From positions 1-63,197 of the forward strand of contig JAMLHF010000021.1 of NCBI GenBank assembly GCA_023957275.1: DNA of 63,197 bases. Direction: 5' to 3'. Made by a program: the position numbers and the translations under genes. This stretch comes from Lentimicrobium sp. (GTDB lineage: Bacteria > Bacteroidota > Bacteroidia > Bacteroidales > Lentimicrobiaceae). The notes below the pieces were generated by a model. It searched no databases. It was not told the DNA's origin and saw only the letters and a list, made by a program, of their open reading frames with translations. Positions 27,103 through 35,434 of the stretch are shown in pieces (within the stretch, counting starts at the first letter, position 1; every line of letters starts with the position of its first letter).

Positions 27103-27873
27103 ATGGAGCAATTCAGGTATTTTATACATTTAGCGTATAACGGCAAAGACTTCAGCGGTTGGCAGATACAGCCTGTATCTCCCTCGGTGCAGCAAGCTCT
27201 TGAGTCAGCGCTGTCGATGCTTCTCCGGGAAAAAATATCAGTTACCGGTGCCGGTCGCACCGACTCCGGGGTGCACGCGCGGAATTATTACGCCCATTTC
27301 GGCGTAAAGCAAAGCTTCAATGCGGAAGAATTAAAGGAGTTGGTTTACCGGATGAACAGAGTGCTGCCTCCCTCGGTTGCGGTTTTTGATATTTTTCCCG
27401 TAGACCCGGGAATTCATGCCCGTTTCTCGGCCGTTTCCAGAACATACAGGTATTATCTCACAAGAAAAAAGAACCCGTTTCTGACGGAGTTTGCCTGGAG
27501 ATATGAGGGAAAACTTGATATTGAGGCGATGAAATACATTGCTTCACTATTGCCTGAATATACTGATTTTTCGTGTTTTTCAAAAAAAGGCTCCCAGACC
27601 GGATCCACGATTTGTTACATTACCGAGTCATATTTTATTGAAGAGCCAGGTTTGCTGATTTACCATGTAAAAGCCAACAGGTTCCTCAGGAATATGGTCA
27701 GGGCCATTGCCGGAACAATGATTGATGTTGGTAAAGGCTTTATGGATGAAGCCGGATTCCGCAGACTAATAACGAGTGGTAGCCGCTCTGATGCGGGCGA
27801 ATCGGTACCTGCCCATGGATTGTTTCTCGAAGACATTGAATATCCGGAAAACTTCAGGATGAAAGTTGGGTAG
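27103..27873 (+). CDS. truA: tRNA pseudouridine(38-40) synthase TruA
   Basis: A 256-residue TruA with the catalytic aspartate motif GAGRTDSGVHARN and the family motifs FRYFIHLAYNGKDFSGWQ, FLRNMVRAIAGT. It modifies U38-U40 in the tRNA anticodon arm. The ATG at 27103 is preferred over a TTG at 27088, which would add five residues and lies over a promoter-like TATTTTG (27084-27090). Its last 20 bp overlap the 3' end of the convergent transketolase gene. Confidence 0.93.
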   Translation: MEQFRYFIHLAYNGKDFSGWQIQPVSPSVQQALESALSMLLREKISVTGAGRTDSGVHARNYYAHFGVKQSFNAEELKELVYRMNRVLPPSVAVFDIFPVDPGIHARFSAVSRTYRYYLTRKKNPFLTEFAWRYEGKLDIEAMKYIASLLPEYTDFSCFSKKGSQTGSTICYITESYFIEEPGLLIYHVKANRFLRNMVRAIAGTMIDVGKGFMDEAGFRRLITSGSRSDAGESVPAHGLFLEDIEYPENFRMKVG

Positions 27874-28819
27874 CCCGGTAAATGGTTTCTGCTTTCAGGG
27901 CGATTTTTCCGGAGGTAAGCCCGTATTTATCCAATAGTTCTTCAGGCTTGCCTGATTCTCCGAAGCTGTCGGGGATACCGATTCTTTCCATTCTTACAGG
28001 AAAGTTTTCAACCAGGACCTCGGCGATTGCACCGCCCAGACCACCGGTTATCTGATGTTCTTCAATACTGAAGATCAGACGGGTTTCTTTAGCTGCTTTT
28101 AGGATGATATCTTTGTCAACCGGTTTGATTGTGTGCATATTGATGACCCTGGCATTGATACCCCTTAGTGAAAGCAATTCTGCTGCTTTCAGCGCTTCCC
28201 ATACCATGTGCCCAGTCGCGATCAGGGTGAGGTGGTTGCCGTTCCGAAGCAACTGCGCTTTACCAATCTGAATTTCAGGTTCCGCTAGTGTGAAATCGGC
28301 CACTGCTTCACGGCCAAAACGGAGATATACAGGTCCTTTTTCTTCAAGAATTGCTTTGCGGGTGAGGATTGCAGCCTGAGTAGCATCGCAAGGGGATAAC
28401 ACCGTCATTCCGGGAAGGCTGCGCATAACGGCTATATCCTCAAGTGCCTGATGCGTCGCTCCGTCGGGTCCTACCGAGATTCCAGCATGCGCTCCGCCGA
28501 TAATCACATGAAGTTTGTTGTAACAAATGGAAACCCTGATCTGATCTGTAGCCCGCATGGCTGAAAAAACGGCATAAGTTGTGAAAACCGGAATTTTACC
28601 CATCAAAGCCATACCTGCAGCAACCCCCGCACAATTTTGTTCTGCAATGCCCAGGGAGATGAAGTTTTCAGGAAATGCCCCGGCAAAGAGATTGACACCT
28701 GTCGAAACGGTGATGTCTGCACCCAGGGCAAAAACGTCAGGATTCATCCGGCCGGCTTCGAGCAGTCCTTCTCCGAATCCATCTCTGGTCGAACGATTTC
28801 CCCTGTTGTTAAATATCAT
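27854..28819 (-). CDS. Transketolase, C-terminal half (pyrimidine-binding subunit)
   Basis: The 321-residue chain covers the transketolase pyrimidine-binding and C-terminal domains: GADITVSTGVNLFAGAFPENF, GIAEQNCAGVAAGMAL (catalytic glutamate), HAGISVGPDGATHQALEDIA. It works with the N-terminal half encoded just upstream as one enzyme of the non-oxidative pentose-phosphate pathway. The genes overlap by 11 bp, which implies coupled translation. Two-chain transketolases are common in anaerobes and archaea. Confidence 0.92.
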   Translation of the reverse strand: MIFNNRGNRSTRDGFGEGLLEAGRMNPDVFALGADITVSTGVNLFAGAFPENFISLGIAEQNCAGVAAGMALMGKIPVFTTYAVFSAMRATDQIRVSICYNKLHVIIGGAHAGISVGPDGATHQALEDIAVMRSLPGMTVLSPCDATQAAILTRKAILEEKGPVYLRFGREAVADFTLAEPEIQIGKAQLLRNGNHLTLIATGHMVWEALKAAELLSLRGINARVINMHTIKPVDKDIILKAAKETRLIFSIEEHQITGGLGGAIAEVLVENFPVRMERIGIPDSFGESGKPEELLDKYGLTSGKIALKAETIYRATQLSS

Positions 28820-29681
28820 TGACTGTTTTGATTTTGGCTAATTCAATACGGTAAATTTCATCTATCTGGCAAAGGAACTCAATGGCTTCGGCGGATGAGG
28901 GAGCCCGTCCATGCCAGCGGTGGTCGTTTTCTATGGTTTTCACACCTTTCCCCATAATTGTTTCGGCAAGGATAACCGAGGGCTTGCCTGAACACAACCG
29001 TGCCTTTCTGAATGCAGCCAGGATTCCGGGAATGTCATGACCATCGCAATTGATAACATTCCAGCCAAATGCCCGCCATTTTTCTGACAGTGGGTTCAAT
29101 TGCATTACTGCCGATGTAGGGCCGTCAATCTGAACACCATTCAGGTCAACGATTGCAGTGATATTGTCTAGTCCATGGTGTGCGGCAGCCATTGCAGCTT
29201 CCCATATCTGACCTTCCTGTAATTCTCCGTCACCGTGAATACTGAAAATTCTGATTTGAGAAGCATTTTTTTTTGCAATGATTGCCATGCCGGTGGCGAT
29301 GGATAACCCTTGCCCCAGCGATCCTGAAGATGTTTCAATCCCGGGGAGGCCTGCATCCATTCCGGGATGTCCCTGCAACCTTGATCCGAATTTTCGCAGG
29401 GTGAATAATTCTGATTTGTTAAAGTAACCTGACTGTGCAAGGGTTGCATAAAAAACGGGTGCTACATGACCGATTGAAAGGATTACCCGGTCACGATCCG
29501 GCCAGGAAGGGTTTTCAGGCCGGTGATGAAGTTCGTTGAAATACAGACAGGTGAAAATATCTGCCAGGCCGAGCGATCCCCCGGTGTGACCTGAGCCTGC
29601 CACTGAAAGCATTTTAATGACAAGGGCCCTGGTCTGATAACTGATATTCAGCAGTAACCGTGGATCATTGATTTTATTCAT
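28809..29681 (-). CDS. Transketolase, N-terminal half (TPP-binding subunit)
   Basis: The 290-residue chain has the thiamine-diphosphate domain: SVAGSGHTGGSLGLADI, GHVAPVFYA, ETSSGSLGQGLSIATGMAI, and the metal/diphosphate motif GDGELQEGQIWEA with IVDLNGVQIDG. It completes the split transketolase with the downstream gene. A DUF456 gene precedes it by four bases, so the three genes probably form one operon. Confidence 0.92.
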   Translation of the reverse strand: MNKINDPRLLLNISYQTRALVIKMLSVAGSGHTGGSLGLADIFTCLYFNELHHRPENPSWPDRDRVILSIGHVAPVFYATLAQSGYFNKSELFTLRKFGSRLQGHPGMDAGLPGIETSSGSLGQGLSIATGMAIIAKKNASQIRIFSIHGDGELQEGQIWEAAMAAAHHGLDNITAIVDLNGVQIDGPTSAVMQLNPLSEKWRAFGWNVINCDGHDIPGILAAFRKARLCSGKPSVILAETIMGKGVKTIENDHRWHGRAPSSAEAIEFLCQIDEIYRIELAKIKTVNDI

Positions 29682-29685
29682 TCTG

Positions 29686-30162
29686 TCAGATGATCGCTTT
29701 GAAGAAGTAGAATGCCATAATAAATGATACGGCCAGCTTCATGACGGTTCCGGCGATAAAGCCTATAAACGAGCCGAATCCTGAGCGGATGGCAGTTGAA
29801 GAGTCTTTGCCTGCGATCAGTTCACCGACAACGGCCCCGATAAATGGCCCGGCAATCATGCCGAAAGGAGGGAAGAAGAATATGCCGATCAATAACCCAA
29901 ATGTAGCTCCCCACACTCCGGTACGGCTCCCGCCGAATTTCTTTGTTCCCCAGATTGGAACGTAATAATCAAGCAAAGTAACGCCGATTGTTATCAGCAG
30001 CCAGATAGCCATAAAACGGTAAGTAAAAGGCTCATTGAGCGCGAACTGGATGACGACGAGGCCTGCGTAGCTGAGCGGCGGACCCGGTATCAGCGGAATG
30101 ATGCAACCTGCGAGGCCTGCAACGGTTAATACTACGCCAAGGGTGATCCATAACCAATCCAT
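29686..30162 (-). CDS. DUF456 family membrane protein
   Basis: A 158-residue, strongly hydrophobic protein with three to four membrane segments. Glycine-rich motifs typical of DUF456 are visible: LAGCIIPLIPGPPLSYAGL and FFPPFGMIAGPFIGAVVGEL. No biochemical function is known. It is followed after four bases by the split transketolase. Confidence 0.8.
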   Translation of the reverse strand: MDWLWITLGVVLTVAGLAGCIIPLIPGPPLSYAGLVVIQFALNEPFTYRFMAIWLLITIGVTLLDYYVPIWGTKKFGGSRTGVWGATFGLLIGIFFFPPFGMIAGPFIGAVVGELIAGKDSSTAIRSGFGSFIGFIAGTVMKLAVSFIMAFYFFKAII

Positions 30163-30610
30163 ATCTCAGATTTTTACAGGGTGAAAATTAAATATTATTT
30201 CCTTTCAAGGTAAACAGTTCCCTTTTTTAAAACCGGAATATTATTCCTGATTCTTTACTTCGATAATTTTACTGAAAAGAAATTTATACGATTCCCGGGA
30301 ATTTTACTTTCTCCGGTATAACGCATGATTCTGAGGGCCATTTGCTGTTTCCCGGGACTATGGTTATTCCGGCCATAATGTGAGAAACATCCTGAAAATT
30401 TTCCAGGGACCGGTTGCCGAAACCGGAATTATTCTGGATGACAGCCTCCAGGTTTCTTTTCAATGTAAATTTAATCATTCATGCTGAATTCCCGCGAGAA
30501 TGTGATGAATATTTGTTGCAGGCGCCCTTATTCGGGAGAATTTATTCTATCACAGCAAACAAAGCCTGATTCTGATTTGTTTTTATAGTGAAACCTGATA
30601 TTTTCTGATA
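30163..30610. other. 448-bp intergenic gap, no gene seen
   Basis: The gap between the DUF456 gene and msrB (divergent starts) is AT-rich. It should contain both promoters, but no exact TAnnTTTG box with a spaced TTG was found, and no RNA gene is recognisable. One 64-codon minus-strand frame (30284-30478) does not look protein-like. Confidence 0.5.
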
Positions 30611-31165
30611 ATGAGAAGAATTATATTTTTAATTAATCTGGTCATTTTATTGATGGTGGGTTTCAATGCATGTAAACATGAAACACAAAAATCTGCTAAA
30701 ATGGATGAGGGGAAAATTCAGCTTCCGGAAAAAGTTGTCAGGACAGATGAGGAATGGAAGGAAGTTTTAACACCGGAGCAATATTACATACTCCGTAAAA
30801 AGGGGACGGAGCGTCCCGGAACAGGTTTGTATGACCAGTTCTTTGTAGAAGGAAAGTATTTCTGCGCCGGTTGCGGCAATGAGCTGTTTGACTCAGGAAC
30901 TAAGTTTGACGCGGGTTGCGGGTGGCCTAGTTTCAGTGAGCCCGCAGCAGAGCACCATGTTGAAGAGCATAAGGACCTGAGTTTTGGAATGGTAAGAACG
31001 GAAGTCGTTTGTTCAAAATGCGGTGGGCATCTTGGACATGTGTTTAATGATGGTCCTCCTCCTACCGGTTTAAGATACTGTATTAATTCGGATGCCCTTG
31101 TTTTTAAAAGTGCGGCTCAGTTGCGCAGTGAAGCGGATTCAGCAGCTGATCAGAGAGACATGTAA
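30611..31165 (+). CDS. msrB: Peptide-methionine (R)-S-oxide reductase, secreted or lipoprotein
   Basis: After a hydrophobic N-terminus with a cysteine ([13 protein letters not shown]) that may be a relaxed lipobox, residues 45-170 form an MsrB domain. Zinc cysteines are in [10 protein letters not shown] and [14 protein letters not shown], the conserved GCGWPSF is present, and the catalytic cysteine is in RYCINSDAL. It repairs methionine-R-sulfoxide in proteins, here probably in the periplasm, which suits an anaerobe with occasional oxygen exposure. Confidence 0.92.
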   Translation: MRRIIFLINLVILLMVGFNACKHETQKSAKMDEGKIQLPEKVVRTDEEWKEVLTPEQYYILRKKGTERPGTGLYDQFFVEGKYFCAGCGNELFDSGTKFDAGCGWPSFSEPAAEHHVEEHKDLSFGMVRTEVVCSKCGGHLGHVFNDGPPPTGLRYCINSDALVFKSAAQLRSEADSAADQRDM

Positions 31166-31170
31166 TCCGG

Positions 31171-32721
31171 CTATTTCCGGATAAATTCAAGTTCCGTGAA
31201 ATCAAAATCAGGATTGGGAACATCGATCAGCATTCTCTCCACCTCGTGATCCTTGTTCAGAATAAAAGCGGCTTTGCCTTCCGGCAAGGAGGGTACATCA
31301 GGAAATTTCAGTGAAAACGTATTGTAGTGCCAGTGTAAGAGAGGACTGTGAAATATCGGGGTATGCTTAAAGATAAGATATAGTTGGTCATTCCTCAGTT
31401 GAATCTCAGCTTCACCATATATCTCGCTGGTATAGGTTCCGCAATATTGCGATAAAGACAGGGTAGGGGATGTTCCTGCTATTCTGCCGGCAATATCCTC
31501 TTCATTTTGTTTTTTGTCTGCAGCATTACCCTGTTCAATCAGGTCATAGAATTTTTCACTCCAGTCGGTTTGCTCATCCGACAAGAAATAATCAAGAATA
31601 CGGTAGGAGAGAGGTAAATAGAGACTTGAATTTTTGTTTGTTAAGATCACATAACCCAGGTTTGCTTCAGGAACAAAAGCTGAAAACGAAATAAATCCAT
31701 CATACCCTCCTGAGTGTGATATGATCTTCTTTCCATGATAATCCATTAATGACCAGCCCATTCCGTAACTTTTAAAATGTGTGGAGGGCCAGATTTTCTG
31801 AGAAAACGGTGAAACCTTCTGAACAATCTGGGGTGACCACAGCTCGCGCAGTGTTTTTTCGCTGATCAGTGTTTTATCATTCACTTTGCCACTTTCGAGC
31901 TGAAATCTGAGCCACCTGAGCATATCTGACGCCGTTGAATTGATGGATCCGGCCGGCCCGATATTATCCCAGTTAAGATATTTGATCGGAATTACCTGAT
32001 CATCTGAATCATTATGAGGAAAAGCAGTATTGCCATTGAGGTCAAGCCCGGTAATACTGGTGTTTGAGCTGGTCATTCCGAGAGGCTCAAAAATTCTTTG
32101 GCTTACAAAATCGTCCCAACTAATCCCGCTTACTTTCTCAATGATAAGTCCAGCTGCGAGGTACATAATATTTGAATAGCCGTATTCAGTCCTGAAACCG
32201 TGGGCAGGCTTCAGATTGGCTGCCCGTTTTACTACTTCCTCGCGGGAATGGCTACTTCCATACCAGATCAGGTCACCGCTGAAGGTCTTTAGCCCTGAAC
32301 GATGGGTGAGCAGATCCCTGATGGTTGTATTCATGGTAACGTATGGGTCATACATGCGGAACCAGGGGAGATGGTCAATCACCTTGTCATCCCAGCTGAT
32401 TTTTCCCTCATCAACCAGCATGCCCAGGGCAGTTGCAGTAAATGATTTGGTGTTTGAAGCCACTGCAAACATGGTATTTTCATCAACTAATCCCATTTTG
32501 CCTGATTCGCGGACACCATATCCTTTAAGGAGGAACACCTTATTGTCCTTGATAATGCCGACAGACATACCGGGAACTTTCCATTTTTCAAGCGCTTTCG
32601 CAAAGTATTTATCCAGTTCGCCGGCTTTCGTGTTTTGGCAAAACGCTGATATGTTTGATAATAGAAGGAAAGTTAATAGGAAAGCAGCGAAAGATTTTGT
32701 GATAAATCTCATGGAATTCAA
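31171..32721 (-). CDS. Secreted serine hydrolase, class C beta-lactamase/penicillin-binding family
   Basis: Signal peptide (ITKSFAAFLLTFLLLSNISAFCQ), then a beta-lactamase family domain with the SxxK motif SNTK (in AVASNTKSFTA), the YxN motif YSN (EYGYSNIMYLAAG) and HSGGYDGF in place of KTG. The C-terminal 120 residues are a beta-rich domain (QYCGTYTSEIYGEAEIQLRN) of the DUF3471 type. Such enzymes are esterases or D-amino peptidases; resistance to beta-lactams is not implied. The gene ends five bases from msrB, in convergent orientation. Confidence 0.85.
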   Translation of the reverse strand: MNSMRFITKSFAAFLLTFLLLSNISAFCQNTKAGELDKYFAKALEKWKVPGMSVGIIKDNKVFLLKGYGVRESGKMGLVDENTMFAVASNTKSFTATALGMLVDEGKISWDDKVIDHLPWFRMYDPYVTMNTTIRDLLTHRSGLKTFSGDLIWYGSSHSREEVVKRAANLKPAHGFRTEYGYSNIMYLAAGLIIEKVSGISWDDFVSQRIFEPLGMTSSNTSITGLDLNGNTAFPHNDSDDQVIPIKYLNWDNIGPAGSINSTASDMLRWLRFQLESGKVNDKTLISEKTLRELWSPQIVQKVSPFSQKIWPSTHFKSYGMGWSLMDYHGKKIISHSGGYDGFISFSAFVPEANLGYVILTNKNSSLYLPLSYRILDYFLSDEQTDWSEKFYDLIEQGNAADKKQNEEDIAGRIAGTSPTLSLSQYCGTYTSEIYGEAEIQLRNDQLYLIFKHTPIFHSPLLHWHYNTFSLKFPDVPSLPEGKAAFILNKDHEVERMLIDVPNPDFDFTELEFIRK

Positions 32722-32725
32722 TGAT

Positions 32726-33571
32726 TTACATTTCAGGAATATGATATGAGCTCAAGCCGTCAATAGCGGATCGGCTGATGTTACCGATTCTGATCCCGAA
32801 TTTTTCTGCAGACTGATGGAGCAGGTCACTGAAAAAAAATGCGATTGAACCGAGGAAATTTACATCCACAGAGTTATATTTATCATATCTGCATACGCTG
32901 ATGCTGAAGAATTCATCGAAACTTTTAATGATAAGTTCCCTGAAATAAGGATGCTCTTTATGCTTGAAAATAAACGGGCTGAAGGACGCCAGGAAGCGGT
33001 TGGGCCTGGGCTGGTTATAAATGGCGTCGAGGGTGGATTCCAGACTAATTCTGAATTCAGCATTAATCAGGGTTTTCAGTTCATCGGGTAGTTTGTTGTG
33101 AAAATAATCCACAATCAATTGCTTTCCCAGATGGGCACCACTGCCTTCATCTCCAAGAACAAAACCAAGGGATACAGCATTTTGTGTGATCTCTTTTCCA
33201 TCGAAGAAGCAGGAGTTGGAACCTGTGCCGAGGATACAGGCAATACCGGGCTTGTGATCGCATAAAGCGCGGGCTGCGCCAAGCAGGTCGTGGTTTACTT
33301 CAACAGAAGCCCTTTTGAAAAAGTCTCTCAGGACATTGTCCACCGTTCTGCACTTCTGATCGGTTGAACATCCGGATCCATAGAAAAATACCTCTTCAAT
33401 TTTATCAGGGTTCATAAACGGATAGAGCTCCTTATCCAGTACTTCCCTGATGGCTGTGGAATTCATATGATAGGGATTAATACCGATGGTCTGTACGACT
33501 TTTTTATCCCCGTATTTGTCTATAATACACCAATCTGTTTTAGTGGATCCACTGTCTGCAATCAGCATCAT
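32726..33571 (-). CDS. BadF/BadG/BcrA-type ATPase, N-acetylglucosamine-kinase-like
   Basis: A 281-residue ASKHA-fold protein: phosphate-1 loop ADSGSTKTDWCII, phosphate-2 region CILGTGSNSCFFDG, GFVLGDEGSGAHLG. This set fits the GlcNAc-kinase-like branch rather than the benzoyl-CoA reductase activators, which carry a [4Fe-4S] site that is absent here. A role in amino-sugar or cell-wall recycling is plausible. It is four bases from the downstream serine hydrolase gene, which could share that role. Confidence 0.8.
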   Translation of the reverse strand: MMLIADSGSTKTDWCIIDKYGDKKVVQTIGINPYHMNSTAIREVLDKELYPFMNPDKIEEVFFYGSGCSTDQKCRTVDNVLRDFFKRASVEVNHDLLGAARALCDHKPGIACILGTGSNSCFFDGKEITQNAVSLGFVLGDEGSGAHLGKQLIVDYFHNKLPDELKTLINAEFRISLESTLDAIYNQPRPNRFLASFSPFIFKHKEHPYFRELIIKSFDEFFSISVCRYDKYNSVDVNFLGSIAFFFSDLLHQSAEKFGIRIGNISRSAIDGLSSYHIPEM

Positions 33572-33585
33572 GTAATTGAACGAAG

Positions 33586-33978
33586 TTAAATAAAATGATC
33601 AGCCTGTTTCAGGATGATCAGGAGTTTAGGTGCAAAAATAATGATTCCGGCGATTACGGCAATAACCGAAGCCCACAAAACTGCACCGGCGGCAATATCT
33701 TTGATTAGCCGCACAGAATTGTTGTATTCCGGTTCAATTACATCGCATAGTTTCTCGAAAGATGTGTTGATTAATTCCAGGGAAATAATCAGCGCAAAAA
33801 GAAGGAGGATGGTGATCCATTCCTGCTGGCTGAGTCCGAGCGCAAGTCCGGCAGCTGTAACCAGGATAACCGCTGCAAAATGGATTCTGAGGTTTATTTC
33901 GGTTTTGGTTGCCTGAATAATCCCCGATGTGGCGCATCGGAATGATTTAACACTCTTTGTCAGAAATGAAAGATTCAT
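33586..33978 (-). CDS. dgkA: Diacylglycerol/undecaprenol kinase family membrane protein
   Basis: The 130 residues have three membrane helices (about 33-52, 55-70 and 96-120) and the family signature ELINTSFEKLCD with KDIAAGAVL. Gram-positive and Bacteroidota members usually phosphorylate undecaprenol rather than diacylglycerol, which would serve lipid-carrier recycling. It is 14 bp upstream of the kinase-like gene. Confidence 0.88.
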   Translation of the reverse strand: MNLSFLTKSVKSFRCATSGIIQATKTEINLRIHFAAVILVTAAGLALGLSQQEWITILLLFALIISLELINTSFEKLCDVIEPEYNNSVRLIKDIAAGAVLWASVIAVIAGIIIFAPKLLIILKQADHFI

Positions 33979-34265
33979 GTTGGTTGGTTTTGTATGCCTA
34001 AAGTAGTTTTTATTTTTCGAAAGGGCAGGAGGGAGATTATAAATTTTGTTGATTTTAGCGCGACCGACAATCGAGGAGAATATACGGCATGATAATTCCC
34101 GGCCGGTTTGATACGGTTTGCGGGTGGAATGCTGAAGACATTCGCTTCCTCCGGAGTCATAAAATTGCCGTTTTGTTGGTGCGCCGCTGTTAACAATAAC
34201 CGAATGATCAAGAAATTTATACGGGAATCAAATGAATTCATGCGTGAAGAACAACAAATATCTTC

Positions 34266-34607
34266 CGGCTCCAGCGGAGTCGTTTGTCTATAGAAAACGC
34301 AGATATTTTTTTGATTTTCGACTCCAGAGTAGTCGTATGTTTATAGAAACCGTGAACCATTTGTACATCTTCCGACTCCGGAGGAGTTGCATGCATATAG
34401 AAACCTCTCGGTTCTTCTCTGGATTTCCCGACTCCGGAGGAGTCGCATATTTACAGAAACCGTGAATCATTTGTTCATCTTCCGACTCCAGCGGAGTCGT
34501 ATGCTTACAGAAACCCAGAATCATTTGTATATCTTCCGACTCCGGAGGAGGGGTTTGTTTATAGAGACCGTGGCTCGTCTCAGGATTTCCCGACTCCGGA
34601 GGAGTCG
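34266..34607. repeat. Seven 54-bp repeats with a 17-bp palindrome
   Basis: Copies of CGACTCCGGAGGAGTCG (or close variants) start at 34266, 34319, 34373, 34429, 34483, 34537 and 34591, so spacing is 53-56. After each comes a conserved stretch near CATGTTTATAGAAACCGTG, then a linker of two kinds (AATCATTTGTTCATCTTC or a CTCGxxTCTxxGGATTTCC type). The arms GACTCC/GGAGTC give a stem in each unit. The linkers repeat, so this is not a CRISPR array. The region from the dgkA start to 34265 shows no gene. Confidence 0.85.
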
Positions 34608-34672
34608 CATGTCTATTTATTTCATGGATCAATGCATTAATCTGGCAGGTCGCATATTTTCCGAATAGAGCC

Positions 34673-35401
34673 ACCACAAAAGGCTACCCTTTCGGATAGC
34701 CTTTGTGTTATAAGGTTGGCGACGACCGGATTATATCTCGTCGGTTTATCGCGTTTTTCAGCGATAAGCTGACGAGACTCCCACCTGATTGGCAGTATCT
34801 CGTCATCTCGTCAGACGAAGGTGAAGCAATTTGAAGATAATTTTCAATGTCTGACGGGACGACGAGACGCCGGCGGGCTTAACTTCTCTGTGATTCCCTC
34901 CCCCTCAGACCGATATGTTTAAAACCACAAAAGGCTACCCTTTCGGATAGCCTTTGTGTTATAAGGTTGGCGACGACCGGATTATATCTCGTCGGTTTAT
35001 CGCGTTTTTCAGCGATAAGCTGACGAGACTCCCACCTGGTTTGGCAGTATCTCGTCATCTCGTCAGACGAAGGTGAGGCAATCTGAAGATAATTTTCAAT
35101 GTCTGACGGGACGACGAGACGCCGGTGGGCTTAACTTCTCTGTGATTCCTTTCCCCTCAGACCGATATGTTTAAAACCACAAAAGGCTACCCTTTCGGAT
35201 AGCCTTTGTGTTATAAGGTTGGCGACGACCGGATTATATCTCGTCGGTTTATCGCGTTTTTCAGCGATAAGCTGACGAGACTCCCACCTGGTTTGGCAGT
35301 ATCTCGTCATCTCGTCAGACGAAGGTGAGGCAATTTGAAGATAATTTTCAATGTCTGACGGGACGACGAGACGCCGGCGGGCTTAACTTCTCTGTGATTC
35401 C
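34673..35401. repeat. Three tandem 251/252-bp units, last one truncated by an IS
   Basis: Units start at 34673, 34924 and 35176 (each ACCACAAAAGGCTACC) and are nearly identical; unit 3 stops at 35401 where the IS begins, missing about 26 bp. Each unit holds three hairpins: AAAGGCTA/TAGCCTTT (terminator-like), a 42-nt hairpin (34736-34777 in unit 1) and a 70-nt hairpin (34798-34867). The hairpins begin TCTCGTC and end GACGAGA. Confidence 0.9.
34714..35395 (-). pseudogene. 5S rRNA 3'-half segments with two hairpin inserts, three copies
   Basis: Read on the minus strand, each unit contains ACAGAGAAGTTAAGCCCGCC (loop B-helix II of 5S rRNA), then TACTGCC-GGTGGGAG (helix IV region) and GGTCGTCGCCAACC (3' helix I), in the order and polarity of a Bacteroidota 5S rRNA. 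Insert A (70 nt) replaces the CCGATGG region and insert B (42 nt) sits after GGGAG. The terminator-like hairpin follows as it would a real 5S gene. The 5' half of 5S rRNA is not recognisable in any unit. Copies: 34714-34891, 34965-35143 and 35217-35395. A working 5S rRNA from these units is unlikely; they may be relics or a different RNA. Confidence 0.6.
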
Positions 35402-35434
35402 GGATCAAGATCAAAACCTGTGGATTAAATCAAA

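Noticed and set aside
30284-30478. 64-codon minus-strand ORF in the msrB upstream gap
   Set aside because: No protein-like pattern and no promoter; treated as chance.
34266-34607. CRISPR array
   Set aside because: Linkers are not unique, repeat copies diverge and no cas genes are present.
34288-34677. 129-codon minus-strand ORF, plus two plus-strand ORFs (34232-34465, 34387-34668)
   Set aside because: They follow the 54-bp palindromic repeat period and change wording when the spacing slips (53 and 56 bp); there is no promoter or fold-like sequence.
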